From the NCBI RefSeq assembly GCF_030384665.1, contig NC_083673.1, forward strand, positions 310,001 to 374,000: 64,000 nucleotides of DNA, in the 5' to 3' direction. Shown one piece after another: positions 9,086 through 20,738 of the stretch. Numbering within the stretch: the stretch's first letter is position 1; every line of letters begins with the position of its first letter. The position numbers and the translations under genes were made by a program. The notes under the pieces were generated by a model. The model was not told the origin of the DNA. It ran no database searches and was given only the letters and a program-made list of their open reading frames with translations. The stretch comes from Lodderomyces elongisporus (lineage: Eukaryota > Ascomycota > Pichiomycetes > Serinales > Debaryomycetaceae).

Positions 9086-10288
9086 ATGACGCTGCGAATC
9101 TTATTACTTCTTCACCCAACAGTGGTGTCTGACCAGAATCTTGTCGAGTCTGTCAAGTCCAAGATCTCGGCTGAGCATCCAAATCACTCTTTGGATCAAC
9201 AAATCATCAATAGAATTACACAGGGAGATGTGGTTTTGTCCAATAATACATACGACGAAATTCACTATATCAATCCTAACGACTCCCAGTATTTAGAAAT
9301 GCCAATCCTGTTGATCAAGTTATTAAATGACTTGTTGACACACGATGGAGTGCTAAGAGGAGACTTGCCAAAGGATCAAAATTTGGATGCGTTGATGCAA
9401 GGTTTTGTTGTTGGTGATGATGGATCCTGGATCAAGCCCAAACCTGTTGAGACTGTACTGTTGTTGAAGAAAAAGAAGGAGAGTAACATTACTAGCAACA
9501 GCAACAACAATGACAGTAGTCCTCGAGAGGTTGGTGTCAACAACACTGGGAATTACACCCATGCAGCAATGAGTACTTTAGCAAGCAAGAAAAAGATTCC
9601 GATGTTTAAGAAACTTCTGGATCGTTCTAATGAGGTCAAGGGTAATTTAGCTAGTGGTACTGTAAAGAGTCCATCGCCTGGATTGACGGATACGTCTGCG
9701 CAAAACACTGACGAGGAGAATGAGAATGGAAATAGCATGAAGAGGAAGCTTGTGGAGACCAAGCTCACTTATTTTAGTGATTCTGACTCGGATAATAATG
9801 AAGGAAGAGATTTGGATGATGATGATGATGATGGACAAGAAGACAATGACATTTATATTAATGAGAATGATTTGATTTCTGAGTTGAAATCGGATAATTT
9901 GATTATACCCAAGAAGTGTGAGTTGCCCAATGGGAAAAGGCGCAGAAAGGCATGTAAGGACTGTACGTGTGGGTTGAAGGAGATTGAGGAGGCGGAGCTT
10001 TCGCAGCAGTCGGATAAGCAGAGTATGCTTTTGGCTAAATTGGCGCAGCTGGCTAGTGCTGAAGCAGCCAAAATCGAGGAGAGGTTGGCGAAGAAGCAGG
10101 GTGATGTTGTCAAGTTTAAAGAAGAGGAGTTGAATGAGATTGATTTTACGGTGAAGGGAAAGACTGGGGGCTGTGGTTCGTGTTCGTTGGGTGATGCGTT
10201 TAGATGTGATGGGTGTCCATATTTGGGATTGCCACCTTTCAAGCCGGGCGAGGCTATCACCCTCGATGGGATCGATGAGGATATTTAA
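9086..10288 (+). CDS. DRE2: Dre2/CIAPIN1-type Fe-S assembly factor
   Basis: Predicted 400-residue electron carrier of the cytosolic iron-sulfur assembly pathway, partner of the diflavin reductase Tah18. The N-terminal methyltransferase-like half begins [17 protein letters not shown] long acidic, Ser/Asn-rich linker includes a DDDDDDD run. The C-terminal anamorsin domain carries two cysteine motifs: CELPNGK followed by ACKDCTCG, and [19 protein letters not shown], which has the CX2C-X7-CX2C spacing of the family. The ATG at 9086 is preferred. The frame is open further up to a TTG at 8987, but that part encodes only Thr/Lys repeats. At 400 residues it is slightly longer than Saccharomyces Dre2, mainly through the linker. 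Confidence 0.93.
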   Translation: MTLRILLLLHPTVVSDQNLVESVKSKISAEHPNHSLDQQIINRITQGDVVLSNNTYDEIHYINPNDSQYLEMPILLIKLLNDLLTHDGVLRGDLPKDQNLDALMQGFVVGDDGSWIKPKPVETVLLLKKKKESNITSNSNNNDSSPREVGVNNTGNYTHAAMSTLASKKKIPMFKKLLDRSNEVKGNLASGTVKSPSPGLTDTSAQNTDEENENGNSMKRKLVETKLTYFSDSDSDNNEGRDLDDDDDDGQEDNDIYINENDLISELKSDNLIIPKKCELPNGKRRRKACKDCTCGLKEIEEAELSQQSDKQSMLLAKLAQLASAEAAKIEERLAKKQGDVVKFKEEELNEIDFTVKGKTGGCGSCSLGDAFRCDGCPYLGLPPFKPGEAITLDGIDEDI

Positions 10289-10659
10289 AAAGTTGAACAA
10301 GGAAAAAAACAAAAGCAAAAGAATCAAAAATTTCAATAGCAATGGGAAAAGAGAAAAAAAGGGTAAAGAGTTGGTAATGTTTTAAATAGATTAAGTTTGT
10401 GAATGTGATGTTATTTATCTGAACAGTTTGTCAAGGTTTTGGATGTGAAGGAGTGCTGTTTTTTTTTAGCAAAGAGGTATACTGCTATATTTCTTTCTGT
10501 TCTTCACTAATATTGCAATAGTATCTTTGCACTTTTACTCTTTCACTTGTTTTTTGTTTCTACAATTAGTCTTGAATAAATTCAAAAGATTGCATCTTTT
10601 GTTTAAAAGTAGTTGAACCTATTTAGTTTGTATTCAAACAAGTGTTGGTTTTAAAACTG

Positions 10660-10814
10660 GACACTAAATATGTGACATTGAATTTTAGACACTAAAGATA
10701 AGACATTGAAAATGTGACATTAAATAGGTGACATTAAAAAATGTGTCACTGAATATTTGACACTGAAAGTGAGACATTAGAGATTAGACATTGTAGATAT
10801 GACACTAATAATTA
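10660..10814. repeat. Degenerate 14-nt tandem repeat, 11 copies
   Basis: Eleven consecutive units start with GACAYT (one with GTCACT). Ten are exactly 14 nt and one is 15. The first six positions are nearly invariant while the remaining eight drift (for example GACACTAAATATGT, GACATTGAATTTTA, GACATTGTAGATAT). Regular spacing with only the 5' half conserved suggests either an old minisatellite or a selected array of GACAYT/GTGWCA sites. Confidence 0.88.
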
Positions 10815-11432
10815 CCCACCAGGAATTGTTCATTGTTGTTGTTGTTGTTGTTGCTAATTAATTTTTTATTTTTTTTGGTCTTCCAGTCACGCTCTTAGAC
10901 TTGTCCTCTATTACCGCATAAGTGCATATTAATCTCATACACACTATTGCACCCAACTCAATCCCCTGTGCTCTTCCTCCTTCTCTTTCTCTTTATTCCT
11001 ACAGTTTTTATCTATTTGTTTTTTTGGCTCTTGCATTCAGTTGTGATAACTAATTGGTTAATTTGACACTACCCTGCATTACTCGATAGAGTAGACTGCA
11101 ACATGGTTGCAATTTGAGAATCTAAGCGCAGTACTTCTTTTTTTTGGTTTTTTGGTTTTTTTTTGGTTTTATTTCCAACATTTCACATTCACAATCTGCT
11201 TCAAAGGTTAAATGACTTTGTTATTGTTTTGTTTATAATATAATAGTACAGAACATAAAAAAGTTAAAGAACTTGGCATATGATGATATTAAAGTAAAAA
11301 AGAAAATTGACGCGGATCGGTACCACTTTAAAAAAAAAAAAAATATAATGAAAAAAAAGATTTGCAATTTTCTCTTCCTTCTTCCTTCTTCTTCCTTCTT
11401 CTGGTTTTTAGTTTTTTGTAAAAAGGTACACA

Positions 11433-11487
11433 GTGACACAAAACTGTTTTTTTTGAAGTAATAAGTCTAGCTTAAGTTTTGTGTCAC
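11433..11487. repeat. Perfect 13-bp inverted repeat, 29-nt spacer
   Basis: Left arm GTGACACAAAACT (11433-11445) is the exact reverse complement of AGTTTTGTGTCAC (11475-11487). In RNA this would be a 13-bp hairpin with a 29-nt loop. A transposon end or a terminator are alternatives. No flanking target duplication is seen. Confidence 0.85.
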
Positions 11488-14400
11488 AAAGTCAAAGTGG
11501 CATATTATTTCTGCGTTTAACATTTAAAATGAAAAATTGGAAAATTTTAGAAACAGTACCGAGGTGTTTGTGTATATCTTGTTTGAAAAAAAGAAGAAAA
11601 CACACAAACTAAGAGAATGAACAGAACTGTTTTTTTCCAATATGAAATGTATGATACGGAATTTAGCTAAGCACCTAACCATCTTGTGATGACGAAATGA
11701 GAACAGTTTAAATATTACATGTGGTCAATAATCAAGTATTAAGATTAGCAGTAGGAAAGCACAACACGATTTGGCTTTGGCTTAGTTTTTCTTTTTTTTC
11801 TTTTTTTTCTTTTTTTTTTTTTGCTTCAGCTTACTCTTTCTTTACGATACGAGTGGGTGGGTGGGAGACTAGTGGTTGTGCAAATTACTCCTGCTTGTTT
11901 TGGTTTTGGTTTTGGTTTTGGTTTTTCTCTTTTAATAAATACACCTTATTGTTGACGTACATTGTTCTCCAGTAGCAGAGCCCATCTTATTAGAAATAAA
12001 AATAGAAGGAACAAAAGAAAATAAACAAACAAAACGAACAAGACAAGACAAGACAAGACAATGTGGATGGGCTATACATGTCAGGGGTGCCTAAGTTTTA
12101 TTATTTCATCCCGTATTATGATCAGCATGGTGGAGGAGGTGGTGGACGAAGAAAAAAAAAAGAAAAATAAACAGAAAAGTAAGACAAGTGAACGATGAAG
12201 TAAAACAGCAAAATATATATAATTCGCTATTGTTGAGCGATGAGACTTGCTTCAAAGATCAATAAAACAAAAAAAAAACAAAAAAAACATCTCGCTATTC
12301 ACAATACGTTATTTATTCGAATATGTCTCTACTACAATACATCAAGATACGTAATTAAAGTAGAAACAAACAACTTATACATAGACTGACAAATGTTGGT
12401 TGAGGGGAGACAGATATAGACGGAGAGACGGAGAGATATAAGTTTAGCTAGTTTTTTTTGCAAAATCCTTCCGGATATTCTTCCATGCTGTCTCCTTTTT
12501 CATGGACCACGGGTATTCAATTCCAAAACTACGTCACCATTGCAATTGAAACTCCTGCCCTTTCTCTCCCTTTTAACTATTTTTATATTCTACTACTCTA
12601 TTTTTACATTAGTTAGCACATCTTCTCCTTTTTTAGCCGCTAAGTGGAGTGTAAAAAGATATTTTACAAAACCAACAATTGTTGATTTTTTTTTTTTTTT
12701 TTTGCGTTTTCCTCTTTGATGCATCTTGCTCAAATCCACTGAGTGTAAATAAAAAAAAAGGAAAACAACAAGAGAACTAGTATATTAGAGGAGTAGGTTT
12801 ATTGTCTATTTGCTTCTGCAGTACTGCTAGAACAAAGCAAAAGCATAACATCTTGTTTTATTTAGATGGTTATGTAACTTTGAGGTTTTTTTTTCTCTAT
12901 ATTTCTTTGTTGGTTTGTTTGACTCTCTTTGCAAGAATAGTAGAATTTTTAATCTTATTGTGGCAGTGTCTTTCCACCACAGGTATCATCAGACTCCAGA
13001 AAAAAAAAGAATGTAAACTTAAGAGAATACCCCAATTCAGTTAAGTATTTACCTGAACCAGCCCAACTGATACCAATAGACCAAAAAAGAAAAGAAACAA
13101 GGGTAATCAGAACAAGAACAAGTAGAACAAGAGAGTGATGGACAGACACAAACCACTTCTTGTTAGACAACCTATTTTAGAATGATGGCTTAAAGCGAAT
13201 AAAAAAAGGTAGAGAGAGAGAGAGAGAGGGAGGGAGGTATACACACACACACATACAAGCAACATATAATGGGAAAACTAATTATAAAGTGAGAGATTTT
13301 AGCTGTGATATAGTAACATTATGACTCAACCCAAGCTGACTCACAACCTCAGTCATCTAGTGTCGTGTATATATGCTAAGGAAAGGTCTTTGAACCCAAG
13401 TGATTGGATACAGGAAAAGACTCAAAACAAATTTCTTATTATAAAAAAAAAAGAAGGAGCAAGAAGAAGATGAACAAGATGAAGTGGGAAGAGGAGGAGG
13501 AGGAGGAGGAGTAAATGATGCAACTATACTCTCTTTACTCTGGTTTAGTATCATCTTATTATTGAGAAAAAGAAGGCAGTAAAACCCATGGTGTTTATTA
13601 TATTTCCCTGCAAAAACGGTTCAATTCCAACTTTTTTATTTGGGCGCAAAAAAAAAAAAAAAAAAAGGAAGGCAACAACTCTGAGTGAATTGTGTATTTT
13701 ATCAACAAAATGTATTACACAATCCCCTTTGCCCAAAGCGCCCCTTCCCCCCCCCCCCAAAAAAAATAAACACCAATTGCACAAAAATGAAACCAACCAA
13801 TAAAGAGTAAAAGTAAGAGGTTAAGATTGTGTGACGTAGTTTTTTTTTACATTCATTTCAATTTTGTAATTTTGTTTGAGCTTCTATCTTCCACTTCCTC
13901 TTCCATTTTGCACATTCCTTAGCATGCATGTGTTTCCACCAACCTATTCGGTGATTTTGGTTGCCGCAATGCATTAAATCCTACTCTTTGCAGTTATTTG
14001 CAAGTGTTGAAATGTATATACTGTATAGCATAGCCAGTCCACTGCTTGATACGCCATATGTATATGTATATTTATATCTATATGTGTATCTATATCTATA
14101 TGGATACGTTATACAAGATACACAAGCTATTCTTCTCACATCAAATCTTCTCGAAATAAACAAGATTACTATATTTGTGCCCAATTTTTTTTTTCTTTTG
14201 TATAATTACTTCATCGTCAATCTGCTATCCCAACATCTTCAACATCTTCAACGTGGCCTTCAATCTTCTGTATGTATGTACATATGTATGCCTTTGCTCT
14301 GTCATTTACAGATTTTTGGTACAAATTTTTTTTTGTCCTTTTCATTTTCTTTTATTTTTTTTTGGTTTTGTTGGAAAACTTCAAACCAAAAGTGAGAAAC

Positions 14401-14922
14401 AAGAGAAGATTAAAATAAAGAATAGTACGATGAGGTTTGTTAGGATTCCTATGCCAACCAGTCTTCAACACGGCACTCCACACTGCCTTGTATACTGCCT
14501 CTTTCTTATTCTTCTTCTTCTTTTTCTTCTTCTTTGGTCATCAAACACTCTTTACTCACTTTGATTTTTAATTTTTCTTATTTACTATATTTTTTTATTA
14601 TTATTTTTATTTTTTCAATTCTGTAACCCCCTCCCCCCCCTTTCCGTGTTGATCAATGGTTATGAATTTGTTGAAATGTGGAACTGCTAGAAAAGAGAGA
14701 GAGAAAAAAAAAGAGGCTACAAAACAGAATTTAGAAATCGTGGGTGCACATTTCAAATGTATCTATAGTATACACATCCCCGTATTTATTTTTTTATTAT
14801 TATTTCATTCTGTTTTTATCGATTTGAAGTTCAAGTACATCAAGTACAAATTGCAACACATGTTTGTTTATGATATTACACAATTTTATTACCAAACCTT
14901 TTTACCTACAACGAACCATAAA

Positions 14923-14958
14923 GAATAAAAGGAATAAAAGGAATAAAAGGAATAAAAG
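14923..14958. repeat. 9-nt tandem repeat, 4 perfect copies
   Basis: GAATAAAAG repeated four times about 115 nt beyond the stop codon of the HMG-box gene, in its probable 3' UTR or terminator region. Confidence 0.9.
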
Positions 14959-15071
14959 AAAAAGAAAAAAAATTAAATCTAATACAAAAAATTGATTGTC
15001 TCCTCTATAAGTAAAAAAGTAATGAGAGGGGGGGAAAGGAGGAAGAAAAGGTTTCTCTAAATTAATATAAT

Positions 15072-16613
15072 CTAATGTTGTTGAGCAAAAGAGTCGTAGC
15101 CAGCACCTCCTGTGGCAGCACCACCAGTGACACCGCCATAATTTAACTCTGCGCCATTTGCAATAGCCACCGGTTGCAACAGCAGCTGTTGTTGTTGTTG
15201 CTGTTGCAGAAGCAAAGGTTGCAGTTGCTGAATTGGTTGTAATGAAGTAGTGTAGCCGCTGACACCGCCAGTTTGTGCTAATGGATGTGCTAATGGCGAC
15301 AACTTGTCACTATTGTCATAGTACGCAGCAGCACTTGATTGTCCTGCTGTTGTAGCAGAAGGCATGGGCAAACTGGCCATGGAGTTGGCTGATGTCAGCA
15401 CAAGCAGGGTAGTTGAAGAACTAGAGGGAATAATGTATGGATTTGTAATAATGTAACCCAGGTACCCGTTATTTGCAGCTGCCTGCAATGCCGCCTGTTG
15501 TTGAGCTTGAATAGATTGCTGGTATTGTTGCTGTTGTTGTTGCTGCTGTTGCTGTTGTTGTTGTTGTTGTTGCTTGTAGATATTGTATTGGTCAGTTTGC
15601 ATTTGCTGGTGTGGGGTAATGAGCATAGCCTCAGAGTGGTGACGTTGCAATTGGTCATATTGGAGTGGCGCACCAACATTAGCAGCAGCGGCACTAGTTC
15701 CATTGAGATATGAGTGAGCAGATACATCCAGGTATTGTCTCATTTTTGCAGCAGCAGCAGCAGAAGCAGAAGCATCCTTGTCGTTCTTCTTAAAGTCTAA
15801 CGTTTGAGTGGGTTTGTCCTTGCACACCAAACAGTTTTTGTCTTTACCATTACGTTTGGGCTGGTACTTGTAGTTTGGGTACTTCTTGGCATGGTTAGTT
15901 TTTTCATCCTCGGCAAGTTTGTTCCAGTATTCTTTTTCCTCGGGCTTAAGTGATCTCCATCTTCTACCGAGCTCGCGCGACACTTCTGGGTTGGTTCTAA
16001 TCACAGTGCCTTCATCCAAAACAATTTGGTGGTACTTTTGTCTAAACAAGATGAAGGCATTTCTTGGACGTGGAATCTTGTTTGGGTTGGTTTTGCAGAT
16101 ACAAACAGCTTCCTTTGGCGAACTAGATAAAGAACTTTTGGTAGCACTGGATGTAATTTTACTGTTACTGTTATTGTTACTGTTATTGTTACTATTATTG
16201 TTGTTGCTATGTGCTTGTTCGTAACCGGTATAGTTTGAGGTTGGTGTGGTGTGTGCAGTAGAACCCATGGAATATGGATCCAGCATATACCCCAGGTGTG
16301 ACTGAACAGTTGAACCACTTGAGCCAGCAGCACTCGAGTGTGGTTGTTGAGGTTGTTGTTGTTGGTACAAGAACCCGCTACTGGAGTATCCATTCAAACT
16401 TGGCGAAGTTGTGGTGGAGGAAGTCAAAGCAGCTTCATTTGAAGACACTTGTCCTGCACCTGCACCTGCACCTGCACCTGCACCTGCACCTGCTCCATGT
16501 TGGTGTTGGTGTTGGTGTTGAACAGGTGGCATGATTTGGGAAAGGGAGGGCAACGTGTGTCTAGTTGATTCGTCACCGTGCATGTTGTGATTGTAGTAAA
16601 CAGCAGTAGACAT
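15072..16613 (-). CDS. RFG1: HMG-box transcriptional repressor, Rox1/Rfg1 type
   Basis: Predicted 513-residue DNA-binding protein. The HMG box is at about residues 181-250, beginning IPRPRNAFILFRQKYHQ, closely matching the Saccharomyces Rox1 box and ending YPNYKYQPKR. In Candida the Rox1 counterpart, Rfg1, represses filamentous growth. The symbol is assigned on that basis and is tentative. A CIC motif (171-173) and a CLVC motif (261-264) bracket the box and could bind metal. The remainder is low complexity: HQ repeats, a Gly-Ala repeat from a TGCACC hexamer (residues 40-54), Asn/Ser runs, and poly-Gln near 345-365 and again near the C-terminus. It stands alone between two deserts, as expected for a regulator with a large promoter. 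Confidence 0.85.
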   Translation of the reverse strand: MSTAVYYNHNMHGDESTRHTLPSLSQIMPPVQHQHQHQHGAGAGAGAGAGAGAGQVSSNEAALTSSTTTSPSLNGYSSSGFLYQQQQPQQPHSSAAGSSGSTVQSHLGYMLDPYSMGSTAHTTPTSNYTGYEQAHSNNNNSNNNSNNNSNSKITSSATKSSLSSSPKEAVCICKTNPNKIPRPRNAFILFRQKYHQIVLDEGTVIRTNPEVSRELGRRWRSLKPEEKEYWNKLAEDEKTNHAKKYPNYKYQPKRNGKDKNCLVCKDKPTQTLDFKKNDKDASASAAAAAKMRQYLDVSAHSYLNGTSAAAANVGAPLQYDQLQRHHSEAMLITPHQQMQTDQYNIYKQQQQQQQQQQQQQQQQYQQSIQAQQQAALQAAANNGYLGYIITNPYIIPSSSSTTLLVLTSANSMASLPMPSATTAGQSSAAAYYDNSDKLSPLAHPLAQTGGVSGYTTSLQPIQQLQPLLLQQQQQQQLLLQPVAIANGAELNYGGVTGGAATGGAGYDSFAQQH

Positions 16614-18095
16614 TGTATAATTCTTATGTATTCAAAGCAAAATCCGAAAAAAGAAAAATAGTTTATGCGTGGTTGATTGTTTGCTCGTGAAAAAAAAGAA
16701 AAAACCAGCTAGATAAGTTTGTTATGATAGGTTATAACGAGCTAAGGGATTGGTGAAGGGTAGGAAGAAAGGACACACTTGAGGGTAAAATAAAAAAACA
16801 AGTTTAGTTGTAGTGATGGTGATAGTCGATGGGTGCAAACAGTAAACTTGTACCAATGGTATGCAACAAATGACTTATAAAATAAAAGAAAAGGCAACAG
16901 AAACAAAGAGCTCACTGCTTTTCTTTCAAGTATCTGTGAATGTATCTATATATATGTATATATGAAAAGATCTATAATTTTGAATCTTTTTTTTTGGTCT
17001 GACCTCAACGTTTGGATGTATATCTCCTTCTTGTTGTTATTGTTGTTATGTTTGTTCTTGAAAAAATTCTATACTTTTTTTTTTGCAAGAAGGGGAAATA
17101 CAATAAGGAAAAGAAGAATTTAAGAAAAGGGGGGGTTGGAAGTGAAGGCAGGCTCTGGGATATTTATATAATTTTAGTTTCTAACGATTGATGATGTATG
17201 CTTATGGACTTGTTTTTTTATTTATTTTTATTTTTATATTTATTTATTTAATACTGGAGGTAGAAGTTCCCATACACCCTTTATTTTCTTTGGCTGATTT
17301 TATTTTTTATCAACCAAAGAAAAAGAAAGAGACAGAGACAGAGAGGCTATCACTCATGCACAAACTGTTTAGAAATGCTGCTGTACCCATTCCTTTCCTA
17401 CATCTTTTGTCTTTTTTGCTCTTTTGCTCTTTCCTTCTGCTTCTGCTTTTGTTTTTTGTTTTATTTTTTTTTTGGTTTAATAACAATTCTCCAATTCCAT
17501 ATGATGTTTGTTTGTCTACTTTTGACGTTTTTAGAAGGAACATTTACCTCCTATACATGCGCATTACAGAAATTACACAAAGCTGAATTTTTAAAAAAAT
17601 AAAAATAAAAAATATCAAAGCGCATTTATTCCAAAACCAAAAATTTTATTGTTATGCTGTACACGACAATGTGCATATCTATATGCAGTGCAATACTTTT
17701 ATCTGTTAATTATTTTTAAAGACACAAAAAGACAAAAGATAATCGTATCAAAAGTACACTACCTTTGTTTTATTTATTTTTTTTATTTTTTTTTCTTTGA
17801 GCTCACTTTACACAGAACATGGTTTTCCTCCCTTCCCTGTTTACCCCCCCCCCTTTTTTTTATTTTTTATTTTATTTTATTTAATTTTATTTTAATATTT
17901 TGGGTATTCTACTTTATGATATCTCTTTTGAGAATATCCAGAACAAAACGAAAAAGAATACACAGTTTAGGGTTACTTCCTATCTCTTCTATTGATATTC
18001 AAATACAGTTTAACTTTTCAAAAGAACTTTATCAAGTAGATAGTCTAGACCCTAATACTATTAGAATCACTCTACAATTAGTTAAAAGTAGCATC

Positions 18096-18149
<54 letters not shown>
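18096..18149. repeat. (AGT)18 microsatellite
   Basis: Eighteen uninterrupted AGT copies in the desert upstream of the HMG-box gene. Confidence 0.95.
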
Positions 18150-18371
18150 TGAAAAACAGTTGAAGAACAGAAGAACCTGAGGAAAAAGTTGGTATTTGTC
18201 TTCAAGCATGCGCAATAAAAAGGTGAGGGAAAGAATGTGGCCCAATTCTTACACCCGCAGTGCTCCAGCACACTTTGCAGTTAAATAGCTTTTCCTGTGC
18301 CACTATTGTTACAAGGTTCCAGGCTCTTAACCATGTGGTAGATTAGTTAGTCTCAGCAGCAGTACTGGAAG

Positions 18372-18391
18372 TACTAGTAAAAATACTAGTA
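18372..18391. repeat. Short inverted repeat around TACTAGTA
   Basis: TACTAGTA at 18372-18379 and again at 18384-18391, four A's apart. Each copy is itself palindromic. It lies 110 nt from the 34-nt palindrome. Confidence 0.6.
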
Positions 18392-18501
18392 GTACCATTA
18401 GCTATATGAGCACTATGAGCACAACATTGAGGTTAGAAAGATTGACTCCTGTCAAAATGTCAGATTGCAAATAGTACCACAATTTCAAGGTTATAAAAAA
18501 A

Positions 18502-18535
18502 GCCTGTGCTGAGTTAAATTTAACTCAGCACAGGC
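18502..18535. repeat. Perfect 34-nt palindrome
   Basis: The left arm GCCTGTGCTGAGTTAAA (18502-18518) is followed without spacer by its exact reverse complement (18519-18535). It is preceded by an A run and followed by a partial direct repeat (ACAGGCACAGGTACAG). It is far longer than a typical dimeric protein site and could extrude as a cruciform, encode a hairpin RNA, or be a remnant of a mobile element end. It lies about 1.9 kb upstream of the HMG-box start codon. Confidence 0.95.
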
Positions 18536-20267
18536 ACAGGTACAGATAGAGAGACAATTGAGCAGTTTTATTGTTGTGTATTCCAAATGTTCCTTTGTTA
18601 TCATATTGTCTCTCTAACTCGATTGATTGTATGTCAAAGAATAAAATAATAATAATAATAAAAAAGAAACAATACTTACAATAATACAATACCAGTATAC
18701 ATTGTTTGTATATATAAAAATGTTAATAAATGTTAATAAACTAAACTAAAGTAAAGTAAAGAAGTAAACTCCACTTATTAGGTTAGATACTGTTATCCAA
18801 TTTTCCGTTTGCAACCCTAATGAGGAAACAACTTGTAGTTTCAACATCCAGGGGGGGGGGGTCAGAGGAAGAGGGGGGAAGGATTCGATGGATACTAAAA
18901 AAATTTTTAGTTTGCAATTCCACAATGTTCTTTTTGTATCCACCAATCACTTCTTGATATTATCGTTTACTTCCTTCTTTTCTTTTAGACTTTCTTTTTT
19001 AAGTTCCAACTTAGACGGCATCAATCGTTGGAAATGGTAAAAAAAAAAGAGACAAACATAGAGAAGACAGATTTGTGATACAGGGGTAATGTGTCAGTCT
19101 AAGCGCATAATTCCAGTGCCTCAACAAAAGATTAGAAAGGAAAATGAAAGGAAAAAAAAAAAAAAAAAAAGAAAACGGACAAACGATGAGTTTAAAAAAA
19201 CAATTGTGAACCACCATTTTGTGTAAGTCCGAGGAGCCAAAATTTCATCTATACAGTGTAAGGAACAGCAGCATCAACCTTTTCTTTCCTTCTTCTTTTA
19301 CTCCTCCATTTCCTCCTTTTCTTTATTTATGTATTGCAACTACTACTTATCTACTACTGCTACTGTAAGTAGTGACATCATCGTTTAAAATGCGCAAGAG
19401 TGAAAACTACCCTCTATTCTCTTCTCTCCCTGTCTCTCTCTGTCTCTCTCTGTCTCTCTCTCTCTCTCCCTGCTTAACTGATGATGCAATGTTTTGAGTC
19501 CCCCTTTTTTTTTTCTTTCCATCTTTTATTTGGTTTTATTTTCAATTTGCTATTTAAATTGCGCAGGATTAACACAACTCCTGTGTCCAATACCCAATAA
19601 ACGAAGAAGTAGCAGAAAGCATCAATTCTCTCTTTCTTTCTATTCTCTATTTTATTTTGCTTTTAAGAAGCCACACTTTAATAATTATTGAAAAGATGGT
19701 GTCTTGCAATGTCCACTATTGTCATTACTAAAGTCTAACTTATCCAGCCGTCAGGTGTAAAAGATTTCTATTGGACAAAAAAATTGCGCGCAAAAAGTTA
19801 AAAAAAAATATATATATAAATAAAGATATAAAATTATATTTTTTTTATCTGTCTACGTAAATGCATAGTTGCTTATATCCGAAAGTGAAATATAAACTAC
19901 CACTAAAAAGAATATAGCCGGAACAACATAACACAAAGCTGGATATACATACTTAACAGACACAAAAAGAGTTAATGTATGGATGTGGTAGAGAGGCTAA
20001 AGATGTCTTTATCGCCGATTGCCGTGGTTTTCTTCGTCCAAAGTTTTTATTTTCATTTTTTCATTTTTGCATTTTTGTTTATTATTCAATTTCAAAACAA
20101 AAGTGATGCAAAAGAGGGCTGTGAGGTTTGTTGGTCCTGGCCGGTTATATCCTACAAATAAATTAAAAAAAAATAAAAGAAAACAATAGATAAAGAACCT
20201 TCTTCTACTGAATAACCAGAGACTAAGAGACAAGAAGGATACTTTTCAAAATTACCTTCAACCCCAC

Positions 20268-20313
20268 AACTCCCCAACTCCCCAACTCCCCAACTCCCCA
20301 ACTCCCCAACTCA
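20268..20313. repeat. 8-nt tandem repeat (AACTCCCC), 5 copies
   Basis: Five perfect AACTCCCC units (20268-20307), then a partial copy. Intergenic. Confidence 0.9.
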
Positions 20314-20677
20314 ATTTTTTTTTCAAATTTTTCTTTCTCTTTTCTTTCTCTTTTGCAATTTCAGTGCATCACCAAGTAATATTATTGGGAAGAGTTTTAG
20401 AGAACAGAAAGAACTTCAGAACAGAAGTAAGAGAGAGAAAGCAAGGTAAAGACTTCAAGGTACTGCTGCATTTTATATTATCTACTCTCTTTTTTGTTAT
20501 TTTGTAAGCACAATTAACAATAGGAAGAAATAAGATAAAGAGAATAAGAAAAGAAGAAAAGAAGAAAACTTATTGAAACTTTTACGACTTCCTTCATCTC
20601 TTGTCCTATTCTTCTGTTTATCCCCCAGTAACCTTGCCCTTACACCCCTTCACACACACACCCTTAGTTTTGAAAAT

Positions 20678-20737
<60 letters not shown>
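20678..20737. repeat. (AAC)20 microsatellite
   Basis: Twenty uninterrupted AAC copies. The opposite-strand open frame here is a poly-Val artefact. Confidence 0.95.

Positions 20738-20738
<1 letters not shown>

Larger units (their letters stand above)
10289..15071. other. Gene desert, 4.8 kb, downstream of DRE2 and of the HMG-box gene
   Basis: Both flanking genes point into this stretch, so it is a convergent interval, which is normally short in yeasts. I find no credible coding region. The open frames are T-rich or repeat translations. Structured elements are a degenerate 14-nt tandem repeat (10660-10814), a 13-bp inverted repeat (11433-11487), a 5-nt AGACA repeat (about 12040-12061), a run of 12 C (13747-13758) and a 9-nt repeat (14923-14958). 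A non-coding transcript is possible but not shown. Confidence 0.7.

Noticed and set aside
9647..10342. 231-codon open frame antisense to DRE2
   Set aside because: Overlaps the conserved Dre2 cysteine domain on the opposite strand. Composition is Leu/Ile-rich and non-protein-like.
13555..13640. B-box-like GGTTCAATTCC
   Set aside because: The flanking T-stem does not pair and no tRNA cloverleaf can be drawn.
13961..14395. 144-codon open frame in the DRE2/HMG-box desert
   Set aside because: Mostly Tyr/Leu/Phe from TATA-like repeats and T runs. No family resemblance.
17649..18152. 167-codon open frame ending in poly-Ser
   Set aside because: Reads T-rich DNA and the (AGT)18 microsatellite. No conserved segment.
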